Source of the DNA: Mycobacterium sp. BK086
GTDB lineage: Bacteria; Actinomycetota; Actinomycetes; Mycobacteriales; Mycobacteriaceae
Assembly (NCBI GenBank): GCA_004362315.1
Contig: SNWL01000005.1
Span: 558,001 to 622,000 of the forward strand
DNA length: 64,000 bases
Reading direction: 5' to 3'
Under the pieces are notes generated by a model that was not told the DNA's origin, searched no databases, and was given only the letters and a program-made list of their open reading frames with translations. The translations under genes were made by a program, and so were the position numbers. This document shows positions 35,111 to 44,479 of this stretch, piece by piece; positions within the stretch are counted from its first letter, which is position 1; each line of letters starts with the position of its first letter.

Positions 35111-36354
35111 CCGCCGGTGTAGAGCGCCCCGCGTCGATCCGGTTCACCGACCTGGCCGACCCCGTATTCCCGGAGGCCGCTCAGCCGATGCGCGACGCGC
35201 TCGCGGGCTACGGGTCGATCCTGGAGCTGACCTCAGAAGCGTTGCTGGCATGCGCAAGTGAGCGCACGGGGCTCGACGGCTGGGGCGATGACGGCTTCCG
35301 CGAACGCCTCGACGTGCTGACCGGATCGTTGCGGGAGGAGGCCGGGCTGTCCGACGTCGGCGTCGCCGTCGTCTTCGAGCAACTGGTGGGCAATCTGGTC
35401 AACCGGCTGCGATTCGAGGCGCTGATCGCCGAGCATCCCGAGATCGAGGACGTCGAAATCGCGCGGCCGATCATCATCTGCGGTCTGCCCCGCACCGGAA
35501 CCACGCACCTGCACAACCTGATCGCCGCCGACCCGAACCTGCGCTATCTGCCGTACTGGGAGAGCCTGGAACCCTTCCCCGCACCTGGCGAGACCGAGCA
35601 GGAGCGCCGTGATCGATGTTCGACCGGGTTGGATCTGGTCGACACCTCGATGCCCGACTTCAAGCGCATGCACGACATGACGGTCGATCATGCCCACGAG
35701 GAAATCCAGCTGCTGGCCAACGACATCTCCGGCATGCTCTTCGAAACCACCTACCACATACCGACATTCGCGGCGCACTACAAATCCCACGACCAGGGGC
35801 CGTCATACGCACACCTCAAGCGGCAGCTGCAGGCCATGCAGTGGCTGCGCGGTGGAACTCGGTGGGTCCTCAAGTCGCCACAGCACCTCGAACAGTTCCG
35901 CACCCTGTACGCGACGTTCCCCGATGCGACATTCGTTGTGACGCATCGTGATCCGGTCGAGGTAACCCGATCGATGCTCACCATGATCGTCTACGCGTCT
36001 CGAATGGCCTGCGCGCAGCCGGATCCGGTCAAGATCGCCCGGAACTGGCTCGACCGGGCCGACGATCTGTTCAGCGGGTGTCTGCGCGACCGTGACGTGC
36101 TGCCGGCCGATCAGTCGATCGACGTGCGCTTCACCGAATTCATGGCCGACGAACCGGGCACGCTCTCGGCGATCTACGAGCTGGCCGATCAGCCTTACGG
36201 CGACGATGTGCGTGCGGCGATGGCCGATTTCATCGATGCGCATCCGCGCGGACGCTACGGCGAGGTGGTCTACGACCTCGCCGACGTCGGACTCGATCCC
36301 GCGGAGGTGGCCGAGCGGCTCAGTGCCTACCGGGAGCGCTTCATCGCCAGATGA
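35107..36354 (+). CDS. Sulfotransferase family protein
   Basis: The 415-residue protein has the PAPS 5'-phosphosulfate loop (IICGLPRTGTTHLHNL) and the 3'-phosphate motif (FVVTHRDPVEVTRSML). Several mycobacterial sulfotransferases transfer sulfate to lipids or sugars, and this belongs to that large group; the acceptor is unknown. The GTG start overlaps the DUF1214 stop (GTGA), so the three genes TetR-DUF1214-sulfotransferase form one operon. Its end overlaps the convergent mug gene by 28 bases. Confidence 0.85.
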   Translation: MTAGVERPASIRFTDLADPVFPEAAQPMRDALAGYGSILELTSEALLACASERTGLDGWGDDGFRERLDVLTGSLREEAGLSDVGVAVVFEQLVGNLVNRLRFEALIAEHPEIEDVEIARPIIICGLPRTGTTHLHNLIAADPNLRYLPYWESLEPFPAPGETEQERRDRCSTGLDLVDTSMPDFKRMHDMTVDHAHEEIQLLANDISGMLFETTYHIPTFAAHYKSHDQGPSYAHLKRQLQAMQWLRGGTRWVLKSPQHLEQFRTLYATFPDATFVVTHRDPVEVTRSMLTMIVYASRMACAQPDPVKIARNWLDRADDLFSGCLRDRDVLPADQSIDVRFTEFMADEPGTLSAIYELADQPYGDDVRAAMADFIDAHPRGRYGEVVYDLADVGLDPAEVAERLSAYRERFIAR

Positions 36355-36848
36355 TCGTGCAGTTCCGTGTAGGCGGCGACCAGTGCCTCGGTGGTGAACC
36401 GCCGGTTGCGGCCACTGGGGTTGGGTAGCACCCACGCCGCCGAGCCGGCCACGGTGACCGATTGCAGCCCCCAGTTCACGGCGGTGGTGTCGAGCACCAC
36501 CGAAATCGCCGGCTTACCCAGGAACGCCAGCATGCGGGGAGCGACCGCGATCATCTTGGTCTCGAACGACGAGAGTGCCTCACGAATTTCGAGCGCGGAC
36601 ACTTCGCGTGCCTCCGACGTCGGCCGCGTCACGACGGCGGTTATGCCGCAACCGAATTGTAAAAGGCTGCGTTCCTCGGCGGGCGACAGCCGGCGGTCGG
36701 TGAACCCCGCGAGATGGATCACCGACCAGAACCGATTGGTGGGGCTGGAGAAGTTGTATCCGTCGGCCTGCGCCGTCAGCGCCGGATTGATACCGCAGAA
36801 GACGACGTCCAAACCGCTGGCCAGAATGTCCGGCTGATAGTTCCGCAT
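36327..36848 (-). CDS. mug: G/U mismatch-specific uracil-DNA glycosylase Mug
   Basis: The 173-residue protein has the Mug motif 1 GINPAL with the catalytic Asn, the NRFW segment, the conserved VTRPT and the intercalation motif NPSGRNRR. It removes uracil or ethenocytosine mispaired with guanine. The 28-base overlap with the convergent sulfotransferase gene is unusual but both frames read well. Confidence 0.93.
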   Translation of the reverse strand: MRNYQPDILASGLDVVFCGINPALTAQADGYNFSSPTNRFWSVIHLAGFTDRRLSPAEERSLLQFGCGITAVVTRPTSEAREVSALEIREALSSFETKMIAVAPRMLAFLGKPAISVVLDTTAVNWGLQSVTVAGSAAWVLPNPSGRNRRFTTEALVAAYTELHDHLAMKRSR

Positions 36849-36938
36849 CAGGAATGAAGTGAACCATGGGCGAAGTTAGACAGGTCCGGACAGCAGTGCC
36901 ACGCTCGATGTGGCGAACCCTCGATGAACGGAGCCACC

Positions 36939-37808
36939 ATGACGGACGCGACGACCGCGGCAGCAGCCGGCACCATCACCATCGGCGATATGACCGTCAA
37001 CCGCCTCGGCTTCGGATCGATGCGACTCACCGGCAAGGGCGTCTGGGGTCCGCCGGACGATCACGACGAAGCGATTCGTGTCCTGCGTCGCGCGGTCGAA
37101 CTGGGCGTCAACTTCATCGACACCGCTGACTCCTACGGCCCTTACGTGGCCGAGGAGTTGATCCGAGAGGCCCTGCATCCGTATGCGGACGATCTCGTTA
37201 TCGCCACCAAGGCGGGGCTCCTGCGCACCGGGCCGGATGTCTGGATACCGCTTGGGAACCCTAGCTACCTACGCCAAGAAGTCGAGCTCAGCCTTCGCCG
37301 ACTCGGCGTCGAGCGCATCGACTTACATCAGCTGCACCGCATCGACCCGAACTTCCCGCTCGAGGATCAGGTCGGGGAACTCGCGACGTTGCAGAACGAG
37401 GGCAAGATCCGACACATCGGACTCTCCGAGATCGAGGTCGACCAACTCAGGGCGGCGCAGAAGATCGCACCCATCGTCTCGGTTCAAAACCTCTACAACT
37501 TGACGACGCGCACGGCTGAACCGCTGCTCAAGGAGGCCGAAAGCCAAGGTGTCGCGTTCATTCCCTGGTTCCCGCTGGCTGCCGGTCCCCTCGCCGAAAC
37601 CGACGGCCCTCTTGGCTCGCTGGCGTCCGACCACGGCGCCAGTCCGTCACAGCTCGCGCTGGCCTGGCTGTTGAAACGATCGCCGGTGATGGTGCCGATC
37701 CCCGGCACGTCCCGCGTCGATCATCTCGAACCGAATGTCGTCGCAGCGGGGATCGAACTGACCGAGGAGGAGTTCGCCGCCATCGACGCGGCAACCGCCG
37801 GGACCTAG
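36939..37808 (+). CDS. Aldo/keto reductase
   Basis: The 289-residue enzyme has the AKR TIM barrel and its tetrad: Asp and Tyr in IDTADSYG, Lys in IATKAGL and His in HQLHRID. The cofactor loop is VPIPGTSRVDHL. It reduces carbonyls with NADPH; the substrate is unknown. The ATG at 36939 is preferred over 36924 because GGAG lies 5 bases upstream of it. Confidence 0.92.
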   Translation: MTDATTAAAAGTITIGDMTVNRLGFGSMRLTGKGVWGPPDDHDEAIRVLRRAVELGVNFIDTADSYGPYVAEELIREALHPYADDLVIATKAGLLRTGPDVWIPLGNPSYLRQEVELSLRRLGVERIDLHQLHRIDPNFPLEDQVGELATLQNEGKIRHIGLSEIEVDQLRAAQKIAPIVSVQNLYNLTTRTAEPLLKEAESQGVAFIPWFPLAAGPLAETDGPLGSLASDHGASPSQLALAWLLKRSPVMVPIPGTSRVDHLEPNVVAAGIELTEEEFAAIDAATAGT

Positions 37809-37918
37809 CGCTGCGGAATCCTCGACGCCGAACTTCAGCAGTACTGCGCGGGTCGCGCGTTAGCTCAGCGCGCCCGCGATAGGCGCGCCGGCCGGGGTGC
37901 GGTCGGTTGCAAGAATCA

Positions 37919-37949
37919 GTTTCATCCCCAGTCTCGGTTTCATCCCCAG
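37919..37949. repeat. Short tandem repeat upstream of the DUF222/HNH gene
   Basis: GTTTCATCCCCAG occurs at 37919-37931 and again at 37937-37949, an 18-base period. It lies about 55-85 bases before the DUF222 start. It may be part of a transposition-related end, an operator or chance. Confidence 0.4.
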
Positions 37950-38001
37950 AGGGGCTTTGGGCGGTCAGTTCTTGTCGGCAGTTCGCACTAGTGTTCGATT
38001 C

Positions 38002-39369
38002 ATGAGTTCGGTCGACGCGGCGTTGGAAGCGCTGACCGCTGCGGTCGACACTGTGGCCGCTCTCGATTTCGATGTGTTGTCCCCGCCGGAACGCTTCGCG
38101 GTTCTGAATCGGATGGAGACCGAGCGGCGCCGTCTGACCGCGGTAGCGCATTCCGGGGTGGCCGCGCTGGAGCGGTTCGAGGGATGCCCGCCGCTGGGGA
38201 TCGCGCTTGCGGATGCGCTGCGGATCGATCCGAAGGAAGCCAAGCGCCGCATCCGGGATGCCGCACAGTTGGCGCCGCGCACCACGCTGAGCGGGGAACC
38301 GTTGCCGCCGGTGTTGCCCGAGACTGCTGCGGTGTGGCAGGGCGGCGGGTTGGACGGTGACCATTTGCGGGTGATTCAGAAGTTCTTTCATCAGCTGCCT
38401 GATCATGTGCCGCCGGCTGAGGTGGTGAAGGCCGAGAAGGCCTTGGCAGAGAAAGCGGGGGTGCTTCGCCCGGATCAATTGGAGCGGGTCGCACAGCGGT
38501 TGGCGTTGCATCTGAACCCCGACGGCAAGTTCTCCGATGAAGACCGGGCCCGCAAGCGAGGCTTCGTGTGGTGTGGCGGCCAGCAGGTCGACGGGATGAG
38601 TGTGGGTCGGCTGATCGCCGACCCCGAACTGCGCTCGGAGTTGGATGCGTGGCTTGCGAAGTTCGCCGCACCGGGTGCGTGCAACCCCGACGACGAGAAC
38701 CCCGCCTGCACCCCATCTGAGGACGCCGCGACGCGTGATCTGCGTACCTGCGGGCAACGCCAACATGATGCACTCAAGGCTCTGGTGCGTCTGGCGTTGG
38801 GTGATCCGAAACTCGGCCAGCACAACGGCTTACCCGTGACGGTGATCGCGACTGCCACCGTGCAGGATCTGCAAGCCAAGGCCGGGCACGCCGTGACTGC
38901 CGGCGGCACACTGTTGCCGATCCCGGATTTGATTCGGATGGCCACCCACGCCTACCACTATTTGGCGTTGTTCGACGGAGTGAATGGGCGGGCGCTATGG
39001 CTGGGCCGTACCAAACGGATCGCGTCGGCTGATCAGCGAATCATTTTGCACTCCAAAGACCGTGGTTGCACCCGCCCGGGTTGTGATGCACCCGGCTATC
39101 ACAGCGTCGTCCACCACGCCGCCCAAGACTGGAAAAACGGCGGCAACACCGATATCAACGACCTCGCCCTGGCCTGCCCACCGGATAACGAACTCGTCGA
39201 GTCCGGCGGCTGGGACACCCGAAAACTCGCCAACGGCGACACTGAATGGATCCCACCACCAGGCCTGCCGATGCTGCGTGGCGGCGTCAACGACTACCAC
39301 CACCCCGAACGGCTGTTGGGCAACGACAGCGACCCGCCATCTGACGATGCGGGCGACCCGGCCGCCTAG
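38002..39369 (+). CDS. DUF222 / HNH endonuclease domain protein (13E12 family)
   Basis: The 455-residue protein has a long N-terminal DUF222 domain (about residues 10-300) and a C-terminal HNH-like zinc finger region (about 350-405: CTRPGCDAPGYHSVVHHAAQDWKNGG, then NDLALACPPDN). This is the protein encoded by the 13E12-type repeats of mycobacteria, which occur in many copies. Its function and mobility are not established. The ATG at 38002 gives the family N-terminus; the frame is open further upstream. Confidence 0.9.
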   Translation: MSSVDAALEALTAAVDTVAALDFDVLSPPERFAVLNRMETERRRLTAVAHSGVAALERFEGCPPLGIALADALRIDPKEAKRRIRDAAQLAPRTTLSGEPLPPVLPETAAVWQGGGLDGDHLRVIQKFFHQLPDHVPPAEVVKAEKALAEKAGVLRPDQLERVAQRLALHLNPDGKFSDEDRARKRGFVWCGGQQVDGMSVGRLIADPELRSELDAWLAKFAAPGACNPDDENPACTPSEDAATRDLRTCGQRQHDALKALVRLALGDPKLGQHNGLPVTVIATATVQDLQAKAGHAVTAGGTLLPIPDLIRMATHAYHYLALFDGVNGRALWLGRTKRIASADQRIILHSKDRGCTRPGCDAPGYHSVVHHAAQDWKNGGNTDINDLALACPPDNELVESGGWDTRKLANGDTEWIPPPGLPMLRGGVNDYHHPERLLGNDSDPPSDDAGDPAA

Positions 39370-39941
39370 GGCCGGGAGCGAGAGAGCCGGGCCAGTCGGG
39401 TGCGATCGACCAGCACGCAGCCGTGGACATCGGCGAGCTGTTCGGCGGCCCGCGTGTAGCGGTGGTTGGACACCACCATCGTCGCGCCGCAGTCGTGCAC
39501 GGCAGCGCCGGCCACCACCTGCTGGATCGCGGCACCGTTGACCACCCGGCTCTGCCGCTTGCACTGCACTGCGGTCCGAACGCCATCCCTCGTAGCGATC
39601 AGGTCAACACCGAAATCGCCTGTCGCCCTGGTTATTTCGACATCGAAGCCGACACCGCGCAGTACCGCCGCCACGTAGCGCTCGAATTCCACGCCCGTCA
39701 TGGCGTCCACCGCGGCCAGTCCGGTGGCGCGGTACAGCGCGTCGCGCCTGGCGCGTCGGCGATGGTCCAGCCAGGCCAGCAGCGCCCGCCACGCACTGAC
39801 CACGACTGCCGCCGCGCTGAATGCGGCCAGCACCCACACCGCCTTGTTGAGCAGACCGGCCAGCGCCAATAAGGCGGTCGCGACAACCCACAATCCCAGC
39901 CACTGCAGTGCCGTCCTGACTGCGGCCGCCTCCTCGCGCAC
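39366..39941 (-). CDS. Membrane-tethered Mrr-like restriction endonuclease domain protein
   Basis: The 191-residue protein starts with two membrane spans (about residues 12-30 and 35-52) followed by a basic loop and a PD-(D/E)xK Mrr-type nuclease domain: TGVEFERYVAAVL, GVDLIATRDG and the catalytic QCK in TAVQCKRQS. Such proteins act on methylated or foreign DNA, but here the nuclease is anchored at the membrane. The GTG at 39941 is the best start (MREEAAAVRTALQ after initiation); upstream sequence in this frame is a shadow of the opposite gene. Confidence 0.8.
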   Translation of the reverse strand: MREEAAAVRTALQWLGLWVVATALLALAGLLNKAVWVLAAFSAAAVVVSAWRALLAWLDHRRRARRDALYRATGLAAVDAMTGVEFERYVAAVLRGVGFDVEITRATGDFGVDLIATRDGVRTAVQCKRQSRVVNGAAIQQVVAGAAVHDCGATMVVSNHRYTRAAEQLADVHGCVLVDRTRLARLSRSRP

Positions 39942-40052
39942 GGCGCCACCGTAACGGCGCCAACTGGCCGGCGATCTCGCGACGGGCGACAGCGGCCAAA
40001 TCGTGACCCGGCCGAGTCGGGTTTGCCGTAACCACGGCAATACAGTGCTGCA

Positions 40053-41015
40053 ATGCTCGCGATTCTCCGCTTCAATTTCGCCTCGCCCGGAGGTGATCCC
40101 GGTGTGCAGGGTGAATTGCTCTCCGCCGCATTGGAGTTGGCGCAGTTTGGCGACCGTCACGGAATCGCGGCGATCAGCGTCGACGAACACCACGCCACCC
40201 GGCACGGGTGGAGCTGCAATCCGGTGATGATCGCCGGCATGTTCTTGGCTCGCACCGCAAACATCTTCGCGAGCATCGACTGTGCGCTCGGGCCGCTGTG
40301 GAACCCGGTCCGGATGGCCGAGGACATCGCGCTGATCGACGCGATGAGCCGCGGCCGGCTGCACACCACCGTCGGGCTGGGATACCGCGAAGTGGAGTAC
40401 GAGGCGCTCGGCGTGGACTTCTCCCGCCGCGGCGAGCTGATGGATCAGTTGCTGGAAACCATGCTGGCGTCATGGGCCGAGGGTTCGGCAGTGGTGTCGG
40501 GAACCTGGACCAAACCCCACCCCCCGCTCTATGTGGGCGGCGGCGTGCGCGCGACGGTCCGCCGGGCCGTGCGGTTCGGTTTGCCCCTGAGCCTGCCCGA
40601 CCATCGCCCCGACCTCGCCGAGTACTACACCGAGCTGTGCCGCGAGGCGGGGCAGCGGCCCTTTGTGCTCATGCCGCCCGCGGTGAACCGCGGGATGATC
40701 TACCTGCATGAGGACCCCGAGCGGGCCTGGGCCGAACTCGGTGAGCACATTCTGTGGGAGGCGGTCACCTACGGCGGATGGTCAGACGACCCGTCGCGCT
40801 CCCTGATGCACCTGCCCGGCGTGCAGACTCTGGCGGAAGTCCGGGCATCGGGCAGATACCGATTCCTCACTCCCGACCAGTTGATTGACGAGGCGCGGGC
40901 CTCGGCAAACTACGGCCCGATCGTCATGCATCCCCTGGTTGGAGGCATGCCGGTGGACGAGGCATGGAAGTCGGTAACTCTACTTACGGACGAGGTCCTG
41001 CCCGCTCTGCGTTAG
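40053..41015 (+). CDS. LLM class flavin-dependent oxidoreductase
   Basis: The 320-residue protein is a luciferase-like monooxygenase (TIM barrel): ISVDEHHATRHGWSCNPVMIAGM, FASIDCALGPLWNPVRMAEDIALIDAMSRGRL and GLGYREVEYEALGVDF are the typical segments. Mycobacterial members use F420 or FMN; the substrate is unknown. There is no reductase partner adjacent. It is divergent from the Mrr-like gene with 111 bases between starts. Confidence 0.88.
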   Translation: MLAILRFNFASPGGDPGVQGELLSAALELAQFGDRHGIAAISVDEHHATRHGWSCNPVMIAGMFLARTANIFASIDCALGPLWNPVRMAEDIALIDAMSRGRLHTTVGLGYREVEYEALGVDFSRRGELMDQLLETMLASWAEGSAVVSGTWTKPHPPLYVGGGVRATVRRAVRFGLPLSLPDHRPDLAEYYTELCREAGQRPFVLMPPAVNRGMIYLHEDPERAWAELGEHILWEAVTYGGWSDDPSRSLMHLPGVQTLAEVRASGRYRFLTPDQLIDEARASANYGPIVMHPLVGGMPVDEAWKSVTLLTDEVLPALR

Positions 41016-41186
41016 CCATGCCGGCGGTTGACGTTGCCCGATTTCGAGAGTCGGGCCGAAAGTTGGGTTCTTAACAGAGTTTTAGCCACAGCTCCCGGTG
41101 ACCTTAAATTTGCGGCATAACGTTCAGGTCAAGTTGAGGCGGCCCACTGGCTGTCACACACGTAACAGGACCGAATGGAGCAGCCC

Positions 41187-41618
41187 ATGACGAGCTTCAC
41201 GTCGCGGTACGGAAACCCCACCGTCGATTACAAGGGCGCCCATATCCGAGCACACTCCCGCCATGTGGCGACCGTCGTGGCGGTCAGCGGACGTATCGAC
41301 TCCGCCAACCTCGATCACGTGGCCGACTACGCTAAGAAGCTGGTCCTCGCCGAGAAGCCGTTCGTTCTGGACCTCTCGGGTGTCACCTCGTTCACGCCGC
41401 AGGCGATCCGTTTGCTGTGCGATATCGACGACATCTGCACCACAGTGGGTGTGGAGTGGGCCGTCGTGGCCAGCGACGCGGTGAACCGCCGCCTTCGCCG
41501 GGACAGCGACGTGGTCTTCCCCGTCGTCGGTTCGGTCGCCGAGGCCGAGCACGCGTTCGACGACGCGATCCTGAACCGTCGCCGCTTCCTGCTGCCGCTG
41601 CTGAGCAAGACCGCTTAA
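41187..41618 (+). CDS. STAS domain protein (anti-anti-sigma-like)
   Basis: The 143-residue protein has a STAS fold (VATVVAVSGRIDSANLDHV, FVLDLSGVTSFTPQAIRLL). The canonical phosphorylated Ser in the DSSG motif after LDLSGV is missing; the segment reads TPQAI. It may act as an anti-anti-sigma protein regulated otherwise, or as a scaffold. The ATG at 41187 is preceded by GGAG and preferred over ATG 41175. The 171-base gap upstream is AT-rich and probably holds its promoter. Confidence 0.82.
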   Translation: MTSFTSRYGNPTVDYKGAHIRAHSRHVATVVAVSGRIDSANLDHVADYAKKLVLAEKPFVLDLSGVTSFTPQAIRLLCDIDDICTTVGVEWAVVASDAVNRRLRRDSDVVFPVVGSVAEAEHAFDDAILNRRRFLLPLLSKTA

Positions 41619-41636
41619 CTGACGGTTAGGTCGGCT

Positions 41637-42230
41637 ATGCGTTACCGGGTTACCCTGGTTGACGTGCGTGTTCTAACAAGTGTGATCGCCGCCGGTGCGC
41701 TGGCTCTAGTAGCGGGCGCCGGCGTCGCGGTCGCCGACCCCACCACCACCCCGGTGCCCACACCCGCGCCGACGACGACGGATGCGCCGACCGGGCCTCC
41801 ACCCGGGCCGGTCACCTCGTCGCCCGCGCCGTCGTCATCGGCGACTCCGACGTCCCCCGGGGCGACCCCGGCACCGGCCGGTGGACCGCCCAAGACGTCG
41901 ATGGACACCGACGGCACCTACAAGGTCGGCGTCGACATCGTGCCTGGCACATACGCCACGGCCGGCCCGGTCGAGGGCCAGGCGTGCTACTGGAAGCGGG
42001 TCGGCGGACCCGACGGCCAGACCAACCTGGACAACGGGATCACCAAGAAGCCACAGATCCAGCAGATCGATCCCGGCGACGCGACCTTCAAGACCGATGG
42101 CTGCCAGCCGTGGACGCTGACCGATGCCCAGCCGCCCGCCACCCCGGGCCCGCTGATGTCACAGCTTCAGCTGCGTCACTACCTCGATCAGCTCAACGGG
42201 ATGTCCGGGGGCCAGCTTCCGCCGTCCTAG
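41637..42230 (+). CDS. Secreted protein with Pro/Thr-rich linker and PGTY domain
   Basis: The 197-residue protein has a signal peptide (about residues 10-34, ending VAVADP), a Pro/Thr/Ser-rich linker (35-85) and a small domain ([37 protein letters not shown]) found in many exported actinobacterial proteins, with two Cys that probably pair. It likely sits in the cell envelope. Function unknown. It starts 18 bases after the STAS stop and ends overlapping the convergent transporter gene. Confidence 0.8.
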   Translation: MRYRVTLVDVRVLTSVIAAGALALVAGAGVAVADPTTTPVPTPAPTTTDAPTGPPPGPVTSSPAPSSSATPTSPGATPAPAGGPPKTSMDTDGTYKVGVDIVPGTYATAGPVEGQACYWKRVGGPDGQTNLDNGITKKPQIQQIDPGDATFKTDGCQPWTLTDAQPPATPGPLMSQLQLRHYLDQLNGMSGGQLPPS

Positions 42231-43345
42231 CCGGCGCCGACTCCCCAGTGCAGCACCCGTGAGGTGACCAGCACCAAACCCAGCGACACCACGGCCACCA
42301 CGACCAGGCCGATGACGGCCACCACCAGCGGTCGCCAGCCGGTGCGGGCCAACTCGCGGAAGTTGGTGGTGAGCCCGACGCCGGCGAAGGTCAGCAGGAA
42401 CGCCCATTTCGAGACATTGCCCAGGTTGGCGACCTGCCCCTTGCTCAGTAAGTGGGCTGTGGCGAGGGCCGACACCACCAGGAAGCCCAGCACGAACTTC
42501 GGGAACTTCTCCCACACGAACCTGGCCTTGGCCCCGAACCCCGGCGCGATCTGGTCGGCCTCGCCCTTCGACGCCCAGTACAGCGCGAAGCCCAGCACCA
42601 CGAACCCGATCAGCGCGTTGCGCACGGACTTCACCAGCACCGCGAGCTTTCCGGCTTCGTCGGAGAACAGATAACCGGTCGCGGTCGTCTCGGCGGTGTT
42701 GTCGACGGCCAGACCGGCCCACAACCCGAACTCGTGATCACTGAGGCCCAGCGCATGCCCCAGCACGGGCAGTGTGAACAGCGCGACGGCACCGAGCGCC
42801 AGGATCGCGGCTATCGCGTAGCTGACATCGGAGTTGCGGGCGCGGATCGCACCCTTGGAGGCGATGATGGCCGACACCCCGCAGATGGACGTGCCGATGG
42901 CCAACAGCGAGCCCAGCTTCCCGGACAGGCCGAACAACTTGGCGGCCAGCAGGATGATCCCGCCCGCGATCGTCATGTCGAGCAGGATCTGCACCAGTGA
43001 GATACCGCCGAGCTTGACGATGTCGCCGAGGACGAACCGGGCACCGAGGGCGACGATGCCGATCTTCAGCCAGAACTCATAGGTCTGCACGCCGGGCTTG
43101 AAGATCCGGTGCACTCCGACGGTGTTGGTGACGAGCAGGCCGATCAGGATGGCCCACAGCACGTACTCGATATCGGGAACGGTCCAATGTTGGTGTTTGG
43201 CAAGCGAATTCCACCAAATCTGGGCGTACTTGCCCAGCAGCCCGATCCCGATCAGCAGCAGGACACCCGGCACGTACTCCAGCAGGTTGCGGCTGGTGAA
43301 GACCGGCTGATCCTCTTCGCTCTGTGCGACGTCAGTTGTGGTCAC
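42227..43345 (-). CDS. YeiH/UPF0324-type putative sulfate exporter
   Basis: The 372-residue polytopic protein has about ten hydrophobic spans and the YeiH signatures [19 protein letters not shown] and [22 protein letters not shown]. The family is annotated as a putative sulfate exporter; transport has been shown for few members. Its GTG start is 5 bases beyond the stop of a 46-residue membrane protein, so the two are coupled. Confidence 0.88.
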   Translation of the reverse strand: MTTTDVAQSEEDQPVFTSRNLLEYVPGVLLLIGIGLLGKYAQIWWNSLAKHQHWTVPDIEYVLWAILIGLLVTNTVGVHRIFKPGVQTYEFWLKIGIVALGARFVLGDIVKLGGISLVQILLDMTIAGGIILLAAKLFGLSGKLGSLLAIGTSICGVSAIIASKGAIRARNSDVSYAIAAILALGAVALFTLPVLGHALGLSDHEFGLWAGLAVDNTAETTATGYLFSDEAGKLAVLVKSVRNALIGFVVLGFALYWASKGEADQIAPGFGAKARFVWEKFPKFVLGFLVVSALATAHLLSKGQVANLGNVSKWAFLLTFAGVGLTTNFRELARTGWRPLVVAVIGLVVVAVVSLGLVLVTSRVLHWGVGAG

Positions 43346-43349
43346 CGGG

Positions 43350-43490
43350 TCACCACGGAATCTTGGGCAGGACGTTTGCGACGGCGAGGACGACGAAGAC
43401 GCCCGCCACGATGGTCGCCCACCAATCGACGCCGATGCTGAATCGACTCCGGTCGGGTTCTCCCCCGCCGGTCTCGCTGGATTCGGCCAC
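43350..43490 (-). CDS. 46-residue membrane protein upstream of the YeiH-like gene
   Basis: This short gene has a near-perfect ribosome site (GGAGGTAAGC before GTG 43490) and encodes a charged N-terminus ([16 protein letters not shown]) followed by one membrane span ([16 protein letters not shown]). It ends 4 bases before the GTG of the transporter gene. It is probably a partner or accessory subunit. Its translation signal is better than the transporter's own. It could be missed by annotation because of its size. Confidence 0.72.
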   Translation of the reverse strand: MAESSETGGGEPDRSRFSIGVDWWATIVAGVFVVLAVANVLPKIPW

Positions 43491-43583
43491 GCTTACCTCC
43501 CCGCTCGCTTTGGGTGTACGTCGCCGATGTTCGCCAGCGGGAGCCCGCGGGACCAGCAATGCGCTCGCGGTGATTCTCTCCGG

Positions 43584-44369
43584 CTATTTGGCGGTGGCTC
43601 CCGACGCGGGCAGCGGCGCCGGGCACGCGTCGTGGTCCTGCAGCTCCTCGCCACCGGCACCGGTTTCGGCATCGGCGCGGTCGGCAAGGATGACGAAGCC
43701 GGGTCGGCCCGCGGGGTCGGTGGTCCCGACGACGACCAGCGTGTACGAGCCCATGTCGGCGCGGGCGCCTTCGAGACCATCGGCGAGCAGGGTGAACGGG
43801 TCGGCGTCCAGGTCGGCGCCCCCGACGGCCATCGCCCAGTAGGAGTGTCCGACCAGCGGGACCGCAAGCGGTGCCCAGGTGGGTCCGATCGCGCCGGCCG
43901 ATGACCGCAGTGCCTCGTGCACATCGGCGCGCAGGCAATCGATGTGGATGTGCAGCTGGTTCTGGGTGCGCGCGACCGCCGAGTTGATGGCCAGGCTCAT
44001 CCAGTCCCGGGCGATGGTGCCGCCGGCCTTCTGTTCGACGAACGACCGCGCCTGCCAGGCCGCACCGAAGTAGTTCGTCGTGGCGGGGTCCAGTACTTGC
44101 GGGCTCTCGATCCCGGTGATGCGCGCGGTCGGGATCAGCAGGTACTGCCGGTCGCCGACGATGTCCTTGAGCACCGCGTAGCCACCCGACTCGCCGCGGC
44201 TGAGGTCGACGCGGGAGCAGGGCGCCGGGTCGTGCTGCTGGTGTTCGTCGACAACGCACTGGTCGTGGACGATCGTCCACAGGACGTTCGGGTCTGCGTG
44301 CGCGGTGGCCGGTCCGAGCAGGCACAGCGCCAGTACCGCAGCCAGCCCGCGCATGTGTCGCACGGCCAC
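43584..44369 (-). CDS. cdh: CDP-diacylglycerol diphosphatase
   Basis: The 261-residue protein has a signal peptide (ending TAHADP) and the Cdh family core: WTIVHDQCV, PAPCSRVDLSRG, GYAVLKDIVG, INSAVARTQNQLHIHIDCL and GHSYWAMAVGG. The HIH motif is the active site of this HIT-related family, which hydrolyses CDP-diacylglycerol. The start could be GTG 44369 or ATG 44354. M. tuberculosis has a homologue (Rv2289). Confidence 0.9.
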   Translation of the reverse strand: MAVRHMRGLAAVLALCLLGPATAHADPNVLWTIVHDQCVVDEHQQHDPAPCSRVDLSRGESGGYAVLKDIVGDRQYLLIPTARITGIESPQVLDPATTNYFGAAWQARSFVEQKAGGTIARDWMSLAINSAVARTQNQLHIHIDCLRADVHEALRSSAGAIGPTWAPLAVPLVGHSYWAMAVGGADLDADPFTLLADGLEGARADMGSYTLVVVGTTDPAGRPGFVILADRADAETGAGGEELQDHDACPAPLPASGATAK

Positions 44370-44479
44370 ACCCTAGGGCCGCGACGCCGACGGGCTACCC
44401 CGAGGCTGGTAAACCGCATCTGCGGTCCTAAATGTGGGTATGGGCCGCAGCTGCGGAACCAATCGGATAACATTCGGCC

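Noticed and set aside
37856-37920. tRNA-like stretch (TAGCTCAGC then GGTTGCAAGAATC)
   Set aside because: The fragments recall D-loop and T-loop sequence, but no acceptor stem, anticodon stem or proper T-arm can be folded, so chance similarity is more likely.
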